Numbered from the stretch's first letter, positions 36,301 to 48,801 are shown. The stretch: DNA of 64,000 bases from Baylisascaris procyonis (GCA_037389465.1 JAZARR010000089.1:744001-808000); one strand, 5' to 3'. Notes: generated by a model from the sequence alone, not told the origin. Translations and numbers: made by a program.

Positions 36301-39300
36301 CATAGGATAATTGTGCAAGAGATTTTGTAGTCTATAGGAATGGTGCGAAATATAAAGCGGATTCAATCTAAAATCTTTTTGAAATCCTTTTAATAGGGCT
36401 TTCGCATGAGATGCTATTGATTATACCCTCAGGCAGTATCTTTCTAATCAAGGAAATTCTTCAATGATTGCGATATTGGCGAGCGTAAATGCTGATGAGT
36501 GTACTAAACATTCATAAAGCTTATTAAAATTTATGCAAGATTATATTTGAAATATATATGCAATATAAACTTGCAATATATCATGCACAAATTAAAAATA
36601 TGAATGAAGCATTTAGGTGGAAAAAAATATTGCAATTAAACTTCAACGCTGTTCTAATTTGAGGATTTGTAAATTTTACTGAATGAAACGAAACAACGCA
36701 CTCATTCATAGACGCAGTATTTCCGATTGTGCCTCAAGGGCATATTGATACAACAAAGTCAATGATATCAGCCTCTCTCAGACTTACGACATTTTCTTAC
36801 TCATAAACTGACGCTTATCGGCATCACTACTATTTAATCGTGGGGTTGACCTGTCTGATTACAAAAAAATATTCAATTATTGAGTAACGATGCACCTCAA
36901 CCGTATACTTATATGAGTGTATTTACAGCCGCATGCCAGCACAAATGAATGCTACAGTTACGTGCCACTTGGAGGCCTTAAGCAGGGATCCTGAAATTCC
37001 GTATATTGCTGCCCCTTATAGAATACTGTTTTTCGCAGTTGTTATGCACCTTGCCTTAAATCAAGTTCTTCAATTTCAATAAAAACTTTGATAGATAAGA
37101 GTCAACGGTTATTTCACCGACTACTATTCCAACTTAAAACTTATCACCTCATCTTCCACCTATCGCTATAACTGTGCGCTAGAAAAATCAAATTTAACCT
37201 GCTCTGAGTGACCAGCACAGATGAGATGCAGCAGTGAGAGATGATGGTCCTCAGTCCTTTCGTCAAGCACCGCTACTGTGAGGTGTTCCTCCAGACATTT
37301 CGCACTGCCGTGACTGTACAATCCAGGTCAATTACTATTTTAAAAATAAAACTTTTTTTCCACGCAAATATTTCCAAAAGTCTGGATATAACCTTTGTTT
37401 TAATTGAATTTTATATCGTCTCCCACATAGAAGAATAATCTCTGTTTTAAACTAAAAGAAGACCTCATAGATGTTTGATAAATTCATGCGGAAGGCTGGA
37501 ATGATCTCTCTTCCAAGGATATTTTATAGCACTTTACTGCATCCAGAAATAACCTCGGCATTCAATAAATGACCTTCCCGACCATTTAAATATGAATAGA
37601 ATGCTACAGATTGCCGGCGCTTCAACTTAAAAATGAGCTCTTCAATCCTTAATAAAGCTTAGCGAAAAACCGGAAAGAACATCACTGTTACAGTTACATT
37701 TCAGAACGTTTTATACCATCTCTCCACCATGAAATGATGAGTACTCAGCATTGTATTTATGTATGTTTTGAAAATTTCCAACATTACATATAAAATACTT
37801 GGCAAATTTAGAAACAAATAAAAAACTACTACAATAATTCCGAATAACCAGACGATAATTCAATGTTGATTTTATTCAATAGAGAAAAAACAAACAAGAT
37901 TAAAGCAAAAATATACCAATTAACTGAGAAAATTTCATCTAAAATTATTGCAAAAAAAAAAAAAAAAAATTGAAATTCAAGGTGATGAAAGATGAAAATT
38001 AATGCGATAAAAATTCATAAAAAGCCAACTCTAACCTTTCCTGATGAAAGAGTGACAAATAATTTCCATACGAAAGAATGAATGAAATAAAAGAGAAAAA
38101 AATTGAGAAGATTATACGAGAATGAGACTTACAAGCAGGCATTTTGCACGACGTTCCAACTGTCGAATCGAGGCTTGACGTCATCGTTGAGACGTGATCT
38201 GACTACCGCATATCCCTCACTGATCTTCTTTTTTAGCTCATCTGAGTTTCAAGCTTATTTCCGGTCTACTTTCAGCTTGCTTGCAGCATCAAGGAATCAA
38301 CGATTTGATTAATCCTCTACAGGCTTAGAAACGTTTCGAAAGAAATATTTGTATTTTTCATTCTCTTGTTTATCTCTTTCTATTTCAGTCTTATACATCT
38401 TTCTTGAGTATAATTAGTTTTATTTACTTATTTACTTGTTTATTTGTTTATTTGTTTATTTATTTGTTTGTTTGTTTATTCATTTACTTATTTATTCACT
38501 TATTTACTTAATTGTTTATTTGTCTAAATTGTTGATAGTGAAAGAATTACTGCTAGTTATACGAATATTTCTATATGTTTGTATGTATGCGCTGATGCCA
38601 AGCTCTTGAAAGGATTCATTCGCGTGTCGGATTTAAATACACTCACTCATCCGTCTATTTATGCATCTTTCTAGGCTAATTGACCAGCTTAGACATGGAT
38701 TTGAATGTTTAAATCAGGTCTCTTATCTCGATTAGAACCTGTTATCTCTAACAATCGCTGCTGGAACCAAAACCTTAAAAAAGCGACTCCTGATAAAATA
38801 GAAAAAAATCATTTCTCCATCAATCAATTATTGTACGACACTGTTAATGAGAGAATTTATGACGCATTTCCAACCATAAACATAGGAAAGGTATAATAAA
38901 AATTGATGAAAGTTTATAAGTAATAAATGAAAACCTGCGCATGATGAAGGAGGACGTGATTTATAATTACCCATTGATTAAATAGCCATTAAATACCACT
39001 GTGATACTCCGCTAGGAACAAATAATGATTCCCACGCACATAAATAACTCCAGAAGACACCTCATAGTACCATAATAGAACAGTTGTCTTTTAATTCCCC
39101 TTAAAAAAAATAGATTATCTTGCTGAAAATAAGCTTCGACTGCGAAGTCATGAACAATAAATGCAGATTTCATTGCTGAATAATTTAATAATTCATTCTA
39201 CTAGAAAGTATTTTTTTTAAATCGCTAGTAATAATTGAGGGAAAAAATAAGAACATTTTGTTGAATCAATATAAATAGTGATAGAAACAAAAAAAAAAAA

Positions 39301-39528
39301 GAAAATATAGTAAAAATCTATAAGTTACAAACTACAATACAATCAAGTTGCAATGGGCTCATTCTGCTTATAATATTTTTCAATAGCAAAGTTTATGCAA
39401 ATGAAAAATTGTACTGTTACTTGTATATATTATGTATGAAAGGAATAGTAATCTTGAAGCAAAGAATTTTGAAAATGCTTACGTGGGAATAATTTCTGAT
39501 TGGGTGATATCTCATTGATAAATTTCAT
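24397..39528 (-). CDS. TNNI3K: TNNI3K-type ankyrin-repeat protein kinase
   Basis: Complete 19-exon gene, 915 residues, against 835 in human TNNI3K. Exons on the - strand: 39528-39483, 38241-38133, 37313-37199, 35872-35753, 35028-34819, 33868-33736, 33500-33391, 32883-32767, 32463-32337, 31832-31707, 31371-31143, 30503-30362, 29978-29905, 29649-29523, 28636-28569, 28142-27929, 27247-27082, 26079-25828, 24659-24397. All phases agree. The N terminus has [10 protein letters not shown], like human DEWKKKVSESY. About ten ankyrin repeats fill residues 70-480, followed by [20 protein letters not shown]. The tyrosine-kinase-like kinase domain has GSGSFGKV (about 532), VAIK, HRDLN (about 649), DFGES (about 669) and WMAPEVF; all catalytic residues are present. 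The C-terminal tail keeps the SVSALKSHW and GYVS elements. It should be an active cytoplasmic or nuclear Ser/Thr or Tyr kinase; its substrate in nematodes is unknown. The ATG follows a clean 3' splice site (39535), suggesting trans-splicing. The intron after 31707 uses a GC donor. Confidence 0.96.
24709..24783 (-). repeat. tRNA-like element in kinase intron
   Basis: On the - strand there is an A-box-like TAGTTCAATCGGTTAAAGCG (24771-24752), an anticodon-arm-like CTATCGAAAACTTT and a good B-box, GGTTCGAATTC (24726-24716). Spacing is tRNA-like. The end stems pair poorly, so it is more likely a tRNA pseudogene or SINE head than a functional tRNA. It lies in the last kinase intron, on the same strand. 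Confidence 0.5.
31860..31896. repeat. Poly-A / (CA)n tract
   Basis: A short A-run followed by CA dinucleotides, 27 bp upstream of the kinase exon that starts at 31832; read on the - strand it gives a pyrimidine-rich stretch before that exon's 3' splice site. Confidence 0.8.
38417..38525. repeat. (TTTA/TTTG)n tract
   Basis: Imperfect tetranucleotide repeat in an intron of the kinase gene, between exons starting at 39528 and 38241. Confidence 0.85.
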
Positions 39529-40721
39529 CACGATCTAGGAGAGCATGCGATCTTCCACTTTTTTTTTTGTGCTATCAACGAAAAATGCAGCTAAAATAAA
39601 TTATGCATATTTGGGAAAGTCGATCGATAGTTGCGAATTTTAATGCAAATTTTATGCGGAAATCAGCTGATTGCTGCGAATGTTTATGCAAATTTATTCG
39701 CCTTTATTCAATTGCAATTTACTATTGAATACCACTAGATGAACCGGGCAGATGCAAAATTTATTGAAAAATTTATCGAAATTCTTCCCCAATATTCGTC
39801 GTTTTTGAGGAGTTTCTATTTTTCTAAATTAATTGCAAATTACTTATCGCAATTTTAGTATCACCACTCTAAGCTATTTACCTATGCAATTCAAAGTGAC
39901 AGAAAATAATAAAGAGCAGCAGCAAGCAGAGAAAATGAACTAAATGAATAGCTAAAGAATGTGTGTAAAGCAGTACACAATTGAGCAGAACATTGAGGCA
40001 GTGAGAGTGGTGGCTGCAGTACAAAATGAATGCAACAAGACGGGCAAACTGCTTGCTAGCTGGGCATCCTAGCAATGTAAGCATCACTGATCTACTCCAA
40101 AGAGCGCTGTGATGATGCACACACTATCCCTTCCTTCCGCCTCGCTCATTCGCTCTGTACTTTTGCAATCATCAGCAATCAAGCGCATACTTCCGGTCAC
40201 TTACTGTGGGCTACTATAAATTTTTATATTGAACCATCTGGTCAGTAAGGCTCTCAAAAAGGCTCACTAGGCTTTTACTAGTAACTGTATAACTTATATG
40301 GCCTTCGCTGACGTTTTTTCAGTGCATGAAGCAACAATAGAATTGTGAAAAAAATTCTCTATGATGCTATAAAATCACTCGGAGTATGTTAATAGCCTTA
40401 TTACTAAATATAACATAAAAAGTGATGCTGTACAAACAGTTTAAAATTGAGTTTTTCTTCTTCGCCTAATATTTTCTCAAACCACTGCCCATTTCAGAGG
40501 AAATTTCTAAGCACTGAACTATTCATCTCTTCGAAAGTTTCACTTTAATATTATATCATTAGAGAAAAAACTTCATGATCAATTTGCAATTGCTTGGCAT
40601 ATGTGCTCCAATTATGCAATTTCCATAAAAATTCCCAGCTATCGATCGACCATTCCACTACGGAACATGACCATTTCACAATGAAATACAAAGACAGGTG
40701 AAATTGACAGGGACTGTGCGG

Positions 40722-40790
40722 TGGAAAGGGCTCAGTGGTTAAACCTGTCGGCTGGCGTTGCGGGACGGGGAGTCGGGTTCGGTCCCTCCT
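40722..40790 (+). repeat. tRNA-derived SINE head
   Basis: A-box-like GGGCTCAGTGGTTAA (40728-40742) and B-box GGGTTCGGTCCC (40775-40786) have tRNA-like spacing inside a GC-rich patch. It is followed by the repeat units at 40862-41190. Confidence 0.55.
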
Positions 40791-40861
40791 TCCCGTTCGT
40801 GTGTGTTACATAGGGAGTGGGGCGAAGCCTCTCCTCCACTTTTATGCGTGACAAAAAGCGA

Positions 40862-41190
40862 TGGGGGCGAAGCACTTCCTGAGCCAGGCAGAGGTCGAAC
40901 CTGCGTACTACTGGATAGATTCAACTTAATTCAATAGAACCCAGCTATGAGCCTCACTGGCGAAGCAAGCGCGGAGGGGATAGGAGGATGAATTCCAAAT
41001 CGAGCTCGAAATGACACAAATCTTAGAAAACCCCGAGCCCGGGCAGGGGTCGAACCTGCGTACTGTTCGATAGATTCAGTTTACTTCAATACAACCGAAC
41101 TATGAGCCTAAGCCGCCAAGGAAGCGCGGAGGGGATATGAGGATGAATTCCAAATCGAGCCCGGAATGACACGAATCTTATAAAACTTTT
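40862..41190 (-). repeat. Two tandem ~155-bp tRNA-related repeat units
   Basis: Two similar units with a period of about 155 bp. Each contains, read on the - strand, a B-box-like GCAGGTTCGACC and an A-box-like GGCTCATAG. Each also shares GGTCGAACCTGCGTACT, GATAGATTCA and GAAGCGCGGAGGGGAT-like words (+ strand) with the array at 44.29-44.71 kb, so this is a dispersed family. Confidence 0.7.
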
Positions 41191-42010
41191 CTATAGTCAA
41201 CGTGAATCGTACTGATTTAAAGAGGCATTTCAGTGCTACTGAAATAGTGGATGACCGACCGCTTCAACATCATTTAACGATAAAAATTAAATTTTTTGAT
41301 AGTTTTTGACTCCGGTTATGCTTTCACTATTGACATACTTACAAATTAGCACAAAATTTACCTAACGGCTTGTGATTCACCACTTTCGGAAAGCATTTTT
41401 GGAATGGCTGATGAGTATGGGAATATCGATTAAATGATGGTCTTGTTGAGTTTAAGAGCCGAACAGCGTGCAGCAATTAATTGATTTTTTATGAACTTCA
41501 AACGTAATCTTTAGTGACATTTCACTAGGAAGTCTCAACAATGAAAACTGCTAGGGTGTTATTACTTTCGAGCTGTCAATAATAATATTGCCAGAAACAT
41601 GAAATGCGCCAATAGCGCTCCGTCGAGCAGCATAATGATCGAAAATGATTTATCAATTTTTACAATTTTTCTGGTATAAATCTGAAAATTTCCGATTTTT
41701 AACATAAAATCTTCAGGCCCGAATGTTTCACAATCTCAGTGACAATTTTGTGAAATAAATAAATATTCTTTGAGAATATTTGTGAATAATTCTTTGATAT
41801 TAACGATTTGTAGTTTAAACTTGTAATGCAAATACTACTTCTCAAGTAGTAACCAGAGTCGCATGTAGGTAGCCTGCAAACTTTATACATAATAAAGTGG
41901 AATGATCTGATGAAGTTCACGTCATAAGCATTTACCTCAGGTACCTCATGAAGTCGAATATTTACCTCATGAACAGTTACCTCAGGTACATCACGAAGTC
42001 GAATATTTAC

Positions 42011-42572
42011 CTCATAAAAGCAGAAATCAATAATAATAGCACTCCAAGGAGACATCCAGCTGAATGAAATGCTTTCGGCAATGAAAGTACTCCAGTTCCA
42101 ACAATTAAATTGAATATTAACACATAACCGATCTATAATTTATTCAAAAATTTATTCATTTATTGAACATATATTAATATAATCCATAAATTTTAGAAAA
42201 ACAACTAGAGAACAATATTTTTCGACGATTTCAATTAAATATTAAGCAAATAAAAATAATAACTCTCAAAAACATCTTGATATCATAAAATGAATGATTA
42301 GTTCACTCAAAAAGCTAAAAAAATCAACAATTGGAAGTATGAAGTTAACACCTAAGGTCGCAATATAAAGAATTGATTTCTTTATCGATTATCATAAACG
42401 AATGCACTAAATTATCGTCTTCGAGAAAGTAAAAGAAATTTACATATGCGAAATGTTTATTGAAGAGAAATAATTTACAGACACATAGTTGATATCGATA
42501 ATAAAATAAAATAGCGTTCACAAATCTTACGTTAGTTGAATAAGAGGCATCAAGAGCAGGCACGAACGCCAT
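42011..42572 (-). CDS. TMEM104-like transporter, first two exons only
   Basis: Exon 1 is 42572-42531 (MAFVPALDASYSTN) and exon 2 is 42132-42011, joined in phase 0. Exon 2 encodes GYVLIFNLIVGTGVLSLPKAF and a following membrane segment ending SAFMS, then stops at a proper donor in phase 2. The FNLIVGTG...PKAF...GW-type pattern is that of the first helix of TMEM104 and relatives in the amino acid/polyamine transporter superfamily. The family's length is near 500 residues, but I could find no third exon in the 2.5 kb before the start of the kinase gene, which already holds SINE-like elements. Either the gene is a truncated relic, or its other exons are too divergent for me to see. Splice sites and frame are intact. 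Confidence 0.6.
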
Positions 42573-45500
42573 ACGTAGAAAAAATTAGCGACCTTTGCTA
42601 GAACGTTTGACGATGATAGTGATCAAAACGTGTAAAACGAGAACAACTATAAAAATTGATCGTAAGGTACGATGATCGATCAGTTATCGTTCCGACAGTG
42701 ACAAACGGCGAACGTCTTTCGCTTTAAGGATGTGTTACCTTCAATTTATTCAAATTTTATTTTATAAACGCACCTTTAATTTTTAAACATGCCATTTAAT
42801 TATAAGAATATTCAAAGTCTATTCATTGGCACATTAGGGTTATAGTGAGAAATCAATAAATGTAATAAAAACAAGTGGGAAAGCGCGATAGAAAAAGTGG
42901 CACAAATTGTGCTTTTTTGATTTCTCACACCAAAATTTCACACTCATGCAGCCTACCAGATTTACATACTATCAATAAATATTGGAAAACGCGAAAGAAA
43001 CCATTCCAAATAGTTTAACTGGTCGAAAATTTTTATAATTTTTCTGCAAAAGATGGAGTTTATTCATATGAGATCGATGCGAAATCGATGTTAAAATACC
43101 TATCGAGATATAAAGTTCACAAGTTGAAAGCTTTTTTGATCTCTAAAATTGCAACAATTTATGGGACATTTGTAAGAGATGGTATAGATCACGAAGTGGC
43201 GCTTATTGTCGCAGCTTTAACTAAAATAGTTCTAAGCTTGAACCGATAGCACACACCTACAAACAAGCAGGCAGACACATACAAACAGACAGACAAATGC
43301 AGTTTCGTATGCGTAGACATGATATCGTCATAGTACATTTTGCGAATATAAATTAACAAAGATGCATGAAATCGAGTTTTTATAAATGAACCAATTTCTA
43401 CATAATTCATCATTAATAGCTTATTCAGTCATGCACAAAACTGTGATGAGGAATTTTCAAATATAGTTTATTCATATTGCTGTTGAATTATCAGGTATAA
43501 TATTCCACCATCCGCCATATGCGCCATTTGTTCGCCATTGCACGACATAAAAGCGACACAGCCTCAACATAAACTAAAATTATTTTGGGATCATTACGGC
43601 TTAAACATTAGCTCCAGCTTCATGTCTCTCTCAAGTCTTACTAACTCAGTTTACTGGCTAAGTTTCAATCTTTATATAGCTTTATGAAAGGTATGAAGGA
43701 AACAGTATGTAAAGAGTACAAAAAGCGCAACCAACAGCCATGAGAAATCAGCAATCGTTTAATATATCATTTCACAACTGTATAAACTTTTGCTGAGCGA
43801 GGCAATTATGGCAACATTGTGACAAATTATGGCAATATTAAATGGCAATATTGACAAAATTCATCTAACCACATTTATATCCGATCATTAAATGGCCATT
43901 TCGATCGCACTTCACTTCCATCGATATCGATGATGCCTATATACATAAAAGATCGTTAATCCCGTTTTTCCTTCTTCTAACGATAACTCTCTTAAAAATG
44001 GTTGAAACTTTGAAATTTTTTTCCCATCTCTTGCTCTACCGACTCTCTTGAATGAGTTCGTTGGACAGTCCGATCGGTGTGGTGCATAGTGGTGAAAAGT
44101 GTGCTCAAAGTTTCGAGGGAAAATTTCCACCCTCACAATTTCCCACATTTTTGGGCCTTCCCCACAAGTTTAGTATCTAGGGAGAATACTCTTCGAGGAT
44201 TTCATAACAGGCTCACAGCAATTACAACCGATTTTTGGAGAAATTTCCATTTCACCCTCCAGACTAGAAAGACACATCGATCTGACTGACAAAGCGAGCG
44301 CGAAATGGCACAGATCTTAGAAAACTCCCGACCCCGGGCAGGGACCAAACCTGCGTACTATTTGATAGATTCAATTTAATTCAATACAACCCAGCTAGCC
44401 TCACTGGCGAAGCTGGCGCGGAGGGGATAGGAGGATGCATTCCAAATCGAGCTCGGACACAAATCTTACAAAACTCCCATAGCTCGGGTAGGGGCCGAAC
44501 CTGCGTACTATTTGATAGATTTAATTTGGTTCAATGGAACCCAACTATGAGCCTCGCTGGGCTGAGCAAGCGCGGAGGGATGGGAGGATGAGTTCGAAAT
44601 CGAGCTCGAAATGACACAAATCTTACAAAACTCGCGGACGCAGGCGGAGATCAAACCTCAGAACGTCTGATTAAGACTCCGACGCCTTACCCATTACGCC
44701 GCGCCGCCACTGTGTTCAGTTCCGTTTGCGCATCTCAATAGATAAATTTGAAGAATGCGTACTATGCGTTCGATTATTGGAAACATGAAGCTGCTTTTGT
44801 TTGTTTAGCATTCTTTTTTTCGCCAGAGACTTTGAAAATCATGCTGCGATCTTACTTCATTTTCCATTGGTTACAGGTGCGATGATGGTGGATACTGTTC
44901 TCAGCATGTTGATTATGCTATGTAGTAGGCGGTCGCTTGGTTTTATGAAATATAAGAACTGTTGTGCGATGTTAGTATGGTCATGTCGACATTTCTATCT
45001 ATGATGACGCTATTATATTTCTCAACAATAATTCTATAACTGGGCTTTTGTCAGCCTCTTTTAATTGCTTATCGGTAATGCCGTACTGTATTATTAGCCT
45101 CCGGCTATCTTTCTTGCATTCTGCGGGGCTTGTCTTCGCGATCGGCAAATCGTATTTACAGCCTCTGGGAAAAACCTACTTTTGATGAGGTGTTTATGAT
45201 CGTTATGGCCCCTCCCGCCTCCCCCATTTGCTGACTTTCAACACTTCTATCAGCACTTCCATAGTTAAAAAGTACACAACAGCTCGAATTTTTTTGCAAG
45301 GCTAATCGAAAGTAAACAAAAAAAAGGAAATCTCTAGCCCATGCAGCGGAATAGAAACACCATCAACAGTGTAGTCATACCTGAGTATAGCAGTATTTCT
45401 GAAAATTACTTCCTTATAAATTATATTCTCAGAGCATAATAAAGTATTATGCAAAAACTGCGCTGATATGTAAAATGACTGAAAATATTGCGATTATTTG

Positions 45501-45714
45501 TCAGATTTTTCAAAGTTCATTCAAAGCTGATCACATGTGAATGCATTTGCAGTCTTCAAAATTTACACAGAAATTCTTTCGACTGTTTTTATTATATTAG
45601 ATGCAACAGCTGGTTGAGTGATAGATAATTGTACATTTTTTGAGGCAAATATAAATTTCTCGACATGATACAACATTTCATTCGGCAAATATCGACCGAA
45701 GAAATATCTGTCAA
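42573..45714. other. Intergenic with SINE array
   Basis: Between the TMEM104-like start and the ground-like gene's 3' end. Only the SINE array at 44290-44712 stands out; no exon was recognised. Confidence 0.55.
44290..44712 (-). repeat. tRNA-derived SINE array (head plus two units)
   Basis: On the - strand 44712-44641 looks like a degraded tRNA: GGCGTAATGGGTAAGGCGTC (A-box and D-arm), an anticodon-arm-like GAGTCTTAATCAGAC and a B-box GAGGTTTGATCTCC. It is followed by two units of about 150 bp with the same words as those at 40.86-41.19 kb. The region is much richer in GC than its surroundings. Confidence 0.7.
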
Positions 45715-46906
45715 TCAGTAGATAGGTAATTCATGTTCAGTGAGGAAGATAAAACATGTAGCATTTGCCGTTGAATACAAGCAAAATAGTCGAGTTTTTG
45801 TCACATAGGAGAATTCACCTGGTGCACATATTACACCGAAATGACCACCGATTGACTCTTCAGCGTATTTCATAATTCGCATTTTTGCATCTCTATAGTC
45901 GCCATATAAATTCTGAAATAAGCATCACATTACATTGTTTCGTATGAGGTTCATTTACGGGAAAACTAAATAAATATCTAATCTGTTTTATTTTATTTGC
46001 ATAAATATTTGGGAACTTGTATGGACAAAACTCATCTTAACTACGTTGAAAAGTTGAGAAGCATAGCAAAGGAACTGGCACGATATGCGCTTCTTGTATC
46101 CATTTAATTCTCTAGTTTACCAGCAAAACGCATTTATTCTTCTTTAGACGAATGAACTTCTATGATAAAACCAGCATAAAACTAGAAGTTGATCGATGCA
46201 AAATGCACCAAAATTTTTTCCACCTCTAAAAACCTAGCTGTAAGTTATCTCAGTGAAATCTACTGAAAAAGATCAAATATAGAGTAGATGGTGCTTATCA
46301 AATTTCATTGCTATGATTTTAGTGGGTGCCAACTTACCGAGAAAAAAATGGTAAAATAAAACTGCTGCTATATTTTTGAAGTTTGCTCAATAGAGAGGAG
46401 TTGAAAAAGTTACCGTATCATCTTCGATATGAACCGTAGATAGAGGTCTCGGAACGACGATTTAAAATTCAAAGAATATTTTATGTTTCAAATAGTGGGG
46501 ATGCCAATTTGCCGAGTAAATTCGTAAAAATGTTATATTCGTACATATTTTTCGAAATTAATTTCGATAAAAAATATGAATGCTTTTTTACTATTTGAAA
46601 AATATTGTAAAAATTCAAAATCGGCGAGTACTGTATTTAATTGCAAACCTCTTTCATAATCCTTTGAAGTTTATCACTATTACATCGGCCATCATCGAAT
46701 ATTTCAAGCTCTGTTCGTATATGATTTACGTCACGTTTAATAAGTTGGCGTGGATAAAGTTCACATTCGGAAGCATTACTCGTGAATGAACATCGTTTTA
46801 ATGATCGTTGAGGAAGTTGATGTCCACAACTACATGGGAAAATTATTGCATGGGTTGAAGCCAATAGAAATAATGCAACGGGAAGCACAATTCCCATCAG
46901 CGCCAT
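45715..46906 (-). CDS. Secreted ground-like domain protein
   Basis: Two exons, 46906-46649 and 45912-45715 (TGA), phase 0; 151 residues. Residues 1-21 (MALMGIVLPVALFLLASTHA) form a signal peptide. After a Cys-rich linker comes the ground-like domain (about 74-150): RCNSDKLQRIMKE, AKMRIMKYAEESIGGHFGVIC, then GEFSYV and two late cysteines. This matches the family pattern of CN..L..i.., ..FnVIC, ..FSY and ..C. Ground-like proteins belong to the nematode hedgehog-related set and are secreted, usually from cuticle-forming tissue; the role is inferred from the family. A possible donor inside exon 2 (at GCACCAG|gtgaat) was rejected because reading through completes the domain. The ATG lies one base after a strong 3' splice site (46908), which suggests trans-splicing or a 5'-UTR intron. 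Confidence 0.88.
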
Positions 46907-46910
46907 TCTG

Positions 46911-48801
46911 AAGATAATATTAAGCAACAAAATGAGCACACTGTCAACATTTATTTATCTTCGATTCAACCATCTCTTAAATTGCCATAAAATGGCATTT
47001 AATCATGTAGCACTTCTTCGAATAAACAAATATTTGCAAATTTACACTAACAGGTCTGGAAGTTTCAAGGAACCATTTACAAACTGAGTAATTGGATCAG
47101 CTCAGTGAGAGCTATAAGGAAGGAAATGAAAAATAATGACCAATAAAGTCAGCTATGGTAGTCTAGTGTGAGATTATTCGCACATCAAGCAGAATATCCC
47201 TGGTTCATCGCCATTTCCGGTCATTGCTTCAATCGTTCGTCATCAAAGCAAAAAGAGTAAAAAATTTGCAGGGGTATCTCGCCAGAAAGAATTGTCGCTT
47301 TTATCGAGTTTTTATTACAGTACTATAAATAATGAACTAATCGCGTGAAGACCATATATCGAACGTATGAGTAATAGCGCAAACTCACTCAGCATTAATG
47401 ATCACTCATTTGAATGGATAAAACTGAATATGAATGGGAAAAATAAACGATAAAGCATCATGTTTAAACTGTTCACTTCATGAATCGAATTTTAATCTCA
47501 AGCTCACATTCTTAAATTATCAGTAATAATAGCATATTAAATGTGCATACTATATCATTCACTGGATTAAAACTAATTTACAAGTAATATTACCAAGGAA
47601 TGCAAAAAAACCCAATTTTTCATGAAAAATTTGTAAAATTTATGAAAAAAAGCACTCTGAAATCTAAAAGTGACTTCAGAATACCACATTATATCTATCC
47701 TATAGGTTTCCCACCGTTGCATTCTTTCTTTTATGCTGTGTCGAGAAAAGAATTTGTTCAAGAAAATTGCTCTATTTTTCATGACACTTCGAAATGGAAC
47801 GTCTACTCAAGATGCAACCATAAATTCCCACTCAATAATACGGGATTCTAAACGAAAAAAAATTAGAATTTAGGGGATAAGTTTAAGGTACTTTGCTAAA
47901 CTTATGATAGGGTACCTTGAACTAGAAGTTATTCCACATTCCACTAAACTTTATGGTAATGAAAGCGAGAAGGGCCTTTGCTCGAATTTCTTAAGATCTC
48001 AATTGATGAGGTGATCTATTGAAGATGCGTATTTCTATCCCACAATAGAGGTCTTATCCGGGAAAAAAAACTATCATTTCTAGATGAAGCTTCACTCAAG
48101 ATAATAGAATAAATAAATATTTCTTTTTTGAAAAAAAGGAAAAAAAAAACAAAGTGAACATTGCATAGAATGCAAAGAAAAAAAAACTGCAATATCGTTG
48201 AGCGAAGGCGAAACATTGCAAAGACAATCCTAAAAGGAACAATCACTTTTTAATACGCAAATCCACAGATGATCGTCAGCGATAGTTTTTTCTTTATGCG
48301 GCGAGTTGATTTAAATAGGGCAAATTTTAGAAACGAATCGAGAAAGTACAGTGAGAGATGACATATCAAGATTTGTTTTTGCGTTGTTGTTCGTTTTTGC
48401 ACTCCGGAGTCGATTGTGATCTCATCGCATTTTCTACAATAACATTCCTTTTTGCGTATTTATAATTGATCATACGCGCATTTCATCAAAGATAATCGCT
48501 TCTTTTTCATTAAACGTTGATCACTACAATTTTGTATCGTTTCTTTTTTTTTTTCATTACAATAAAAATGAAAATCTACGAAATTATTTTGCTATCTATG
48601 AATATCTGCCTCGTTCAATACATTTTCAAAAGATTTATAATGATCTCAAAAAAAAAAAAATCGATTTGTTCAATCGATTTGCGAATTGATTTATTCAGAT
48701 CTCTTTATGCCAATAATAAAATGGCTTATTTCAACTACTTGTCTTTTTTACGAATCCAATTGCTTGGATAAGCGTTGTTGAATTTTTCCCTTTTTTAACT
48801 A
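46911..48801. other. Intergenic
   Basis: Apart from the tRNA-like element at 47148-47226 I see no gene. A short Phe-rich open frame near 48.1 kb is a homopolymer effect. Confidence 0.5.
47148..47226 (+). repeat. Possible tRNA-derived element
   Basis: TGGTAGTCTAGTG (47157-47169) resembles a pol III A-box, and CCTGGTTCATCGCC (47209-47222) a B-box at tRNA-like distance. Stems are poorly paired, so a pseudogene or SINE relic is the best reading. Confidence 0.35.

Larger units (their letters stand above)
39535..42010. other. Region between kinase start and TMEM104-like exons
   Basis: This 2.5 kb should hold the remaining exons of the TMEM104-like gene, but I found none. It holds the SINE-like elements at 40722-41190 and the duplicated splice-donor segment at 41950-42015. 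Confidence 0.5.

Noticed and set aside
36240..36366. Open - strand frame ([14 protein letters not shown]...) after a 3' splice-like site
   Set aside because: No family similarity; it lies within an intron whose two flanking exons already join in phase.
39878..40120. Leu/His-rich - strand frame as a TMEM104 exon
   Set aside because: No match to the family, no usable splice sites in that frame; composition effect.
46580..46789. + strand frame over the ground-like gene's first exon
   Set aside because: Shadow of the - strand gene, which has a signal peptide, a matching domain and a fitting second exon.
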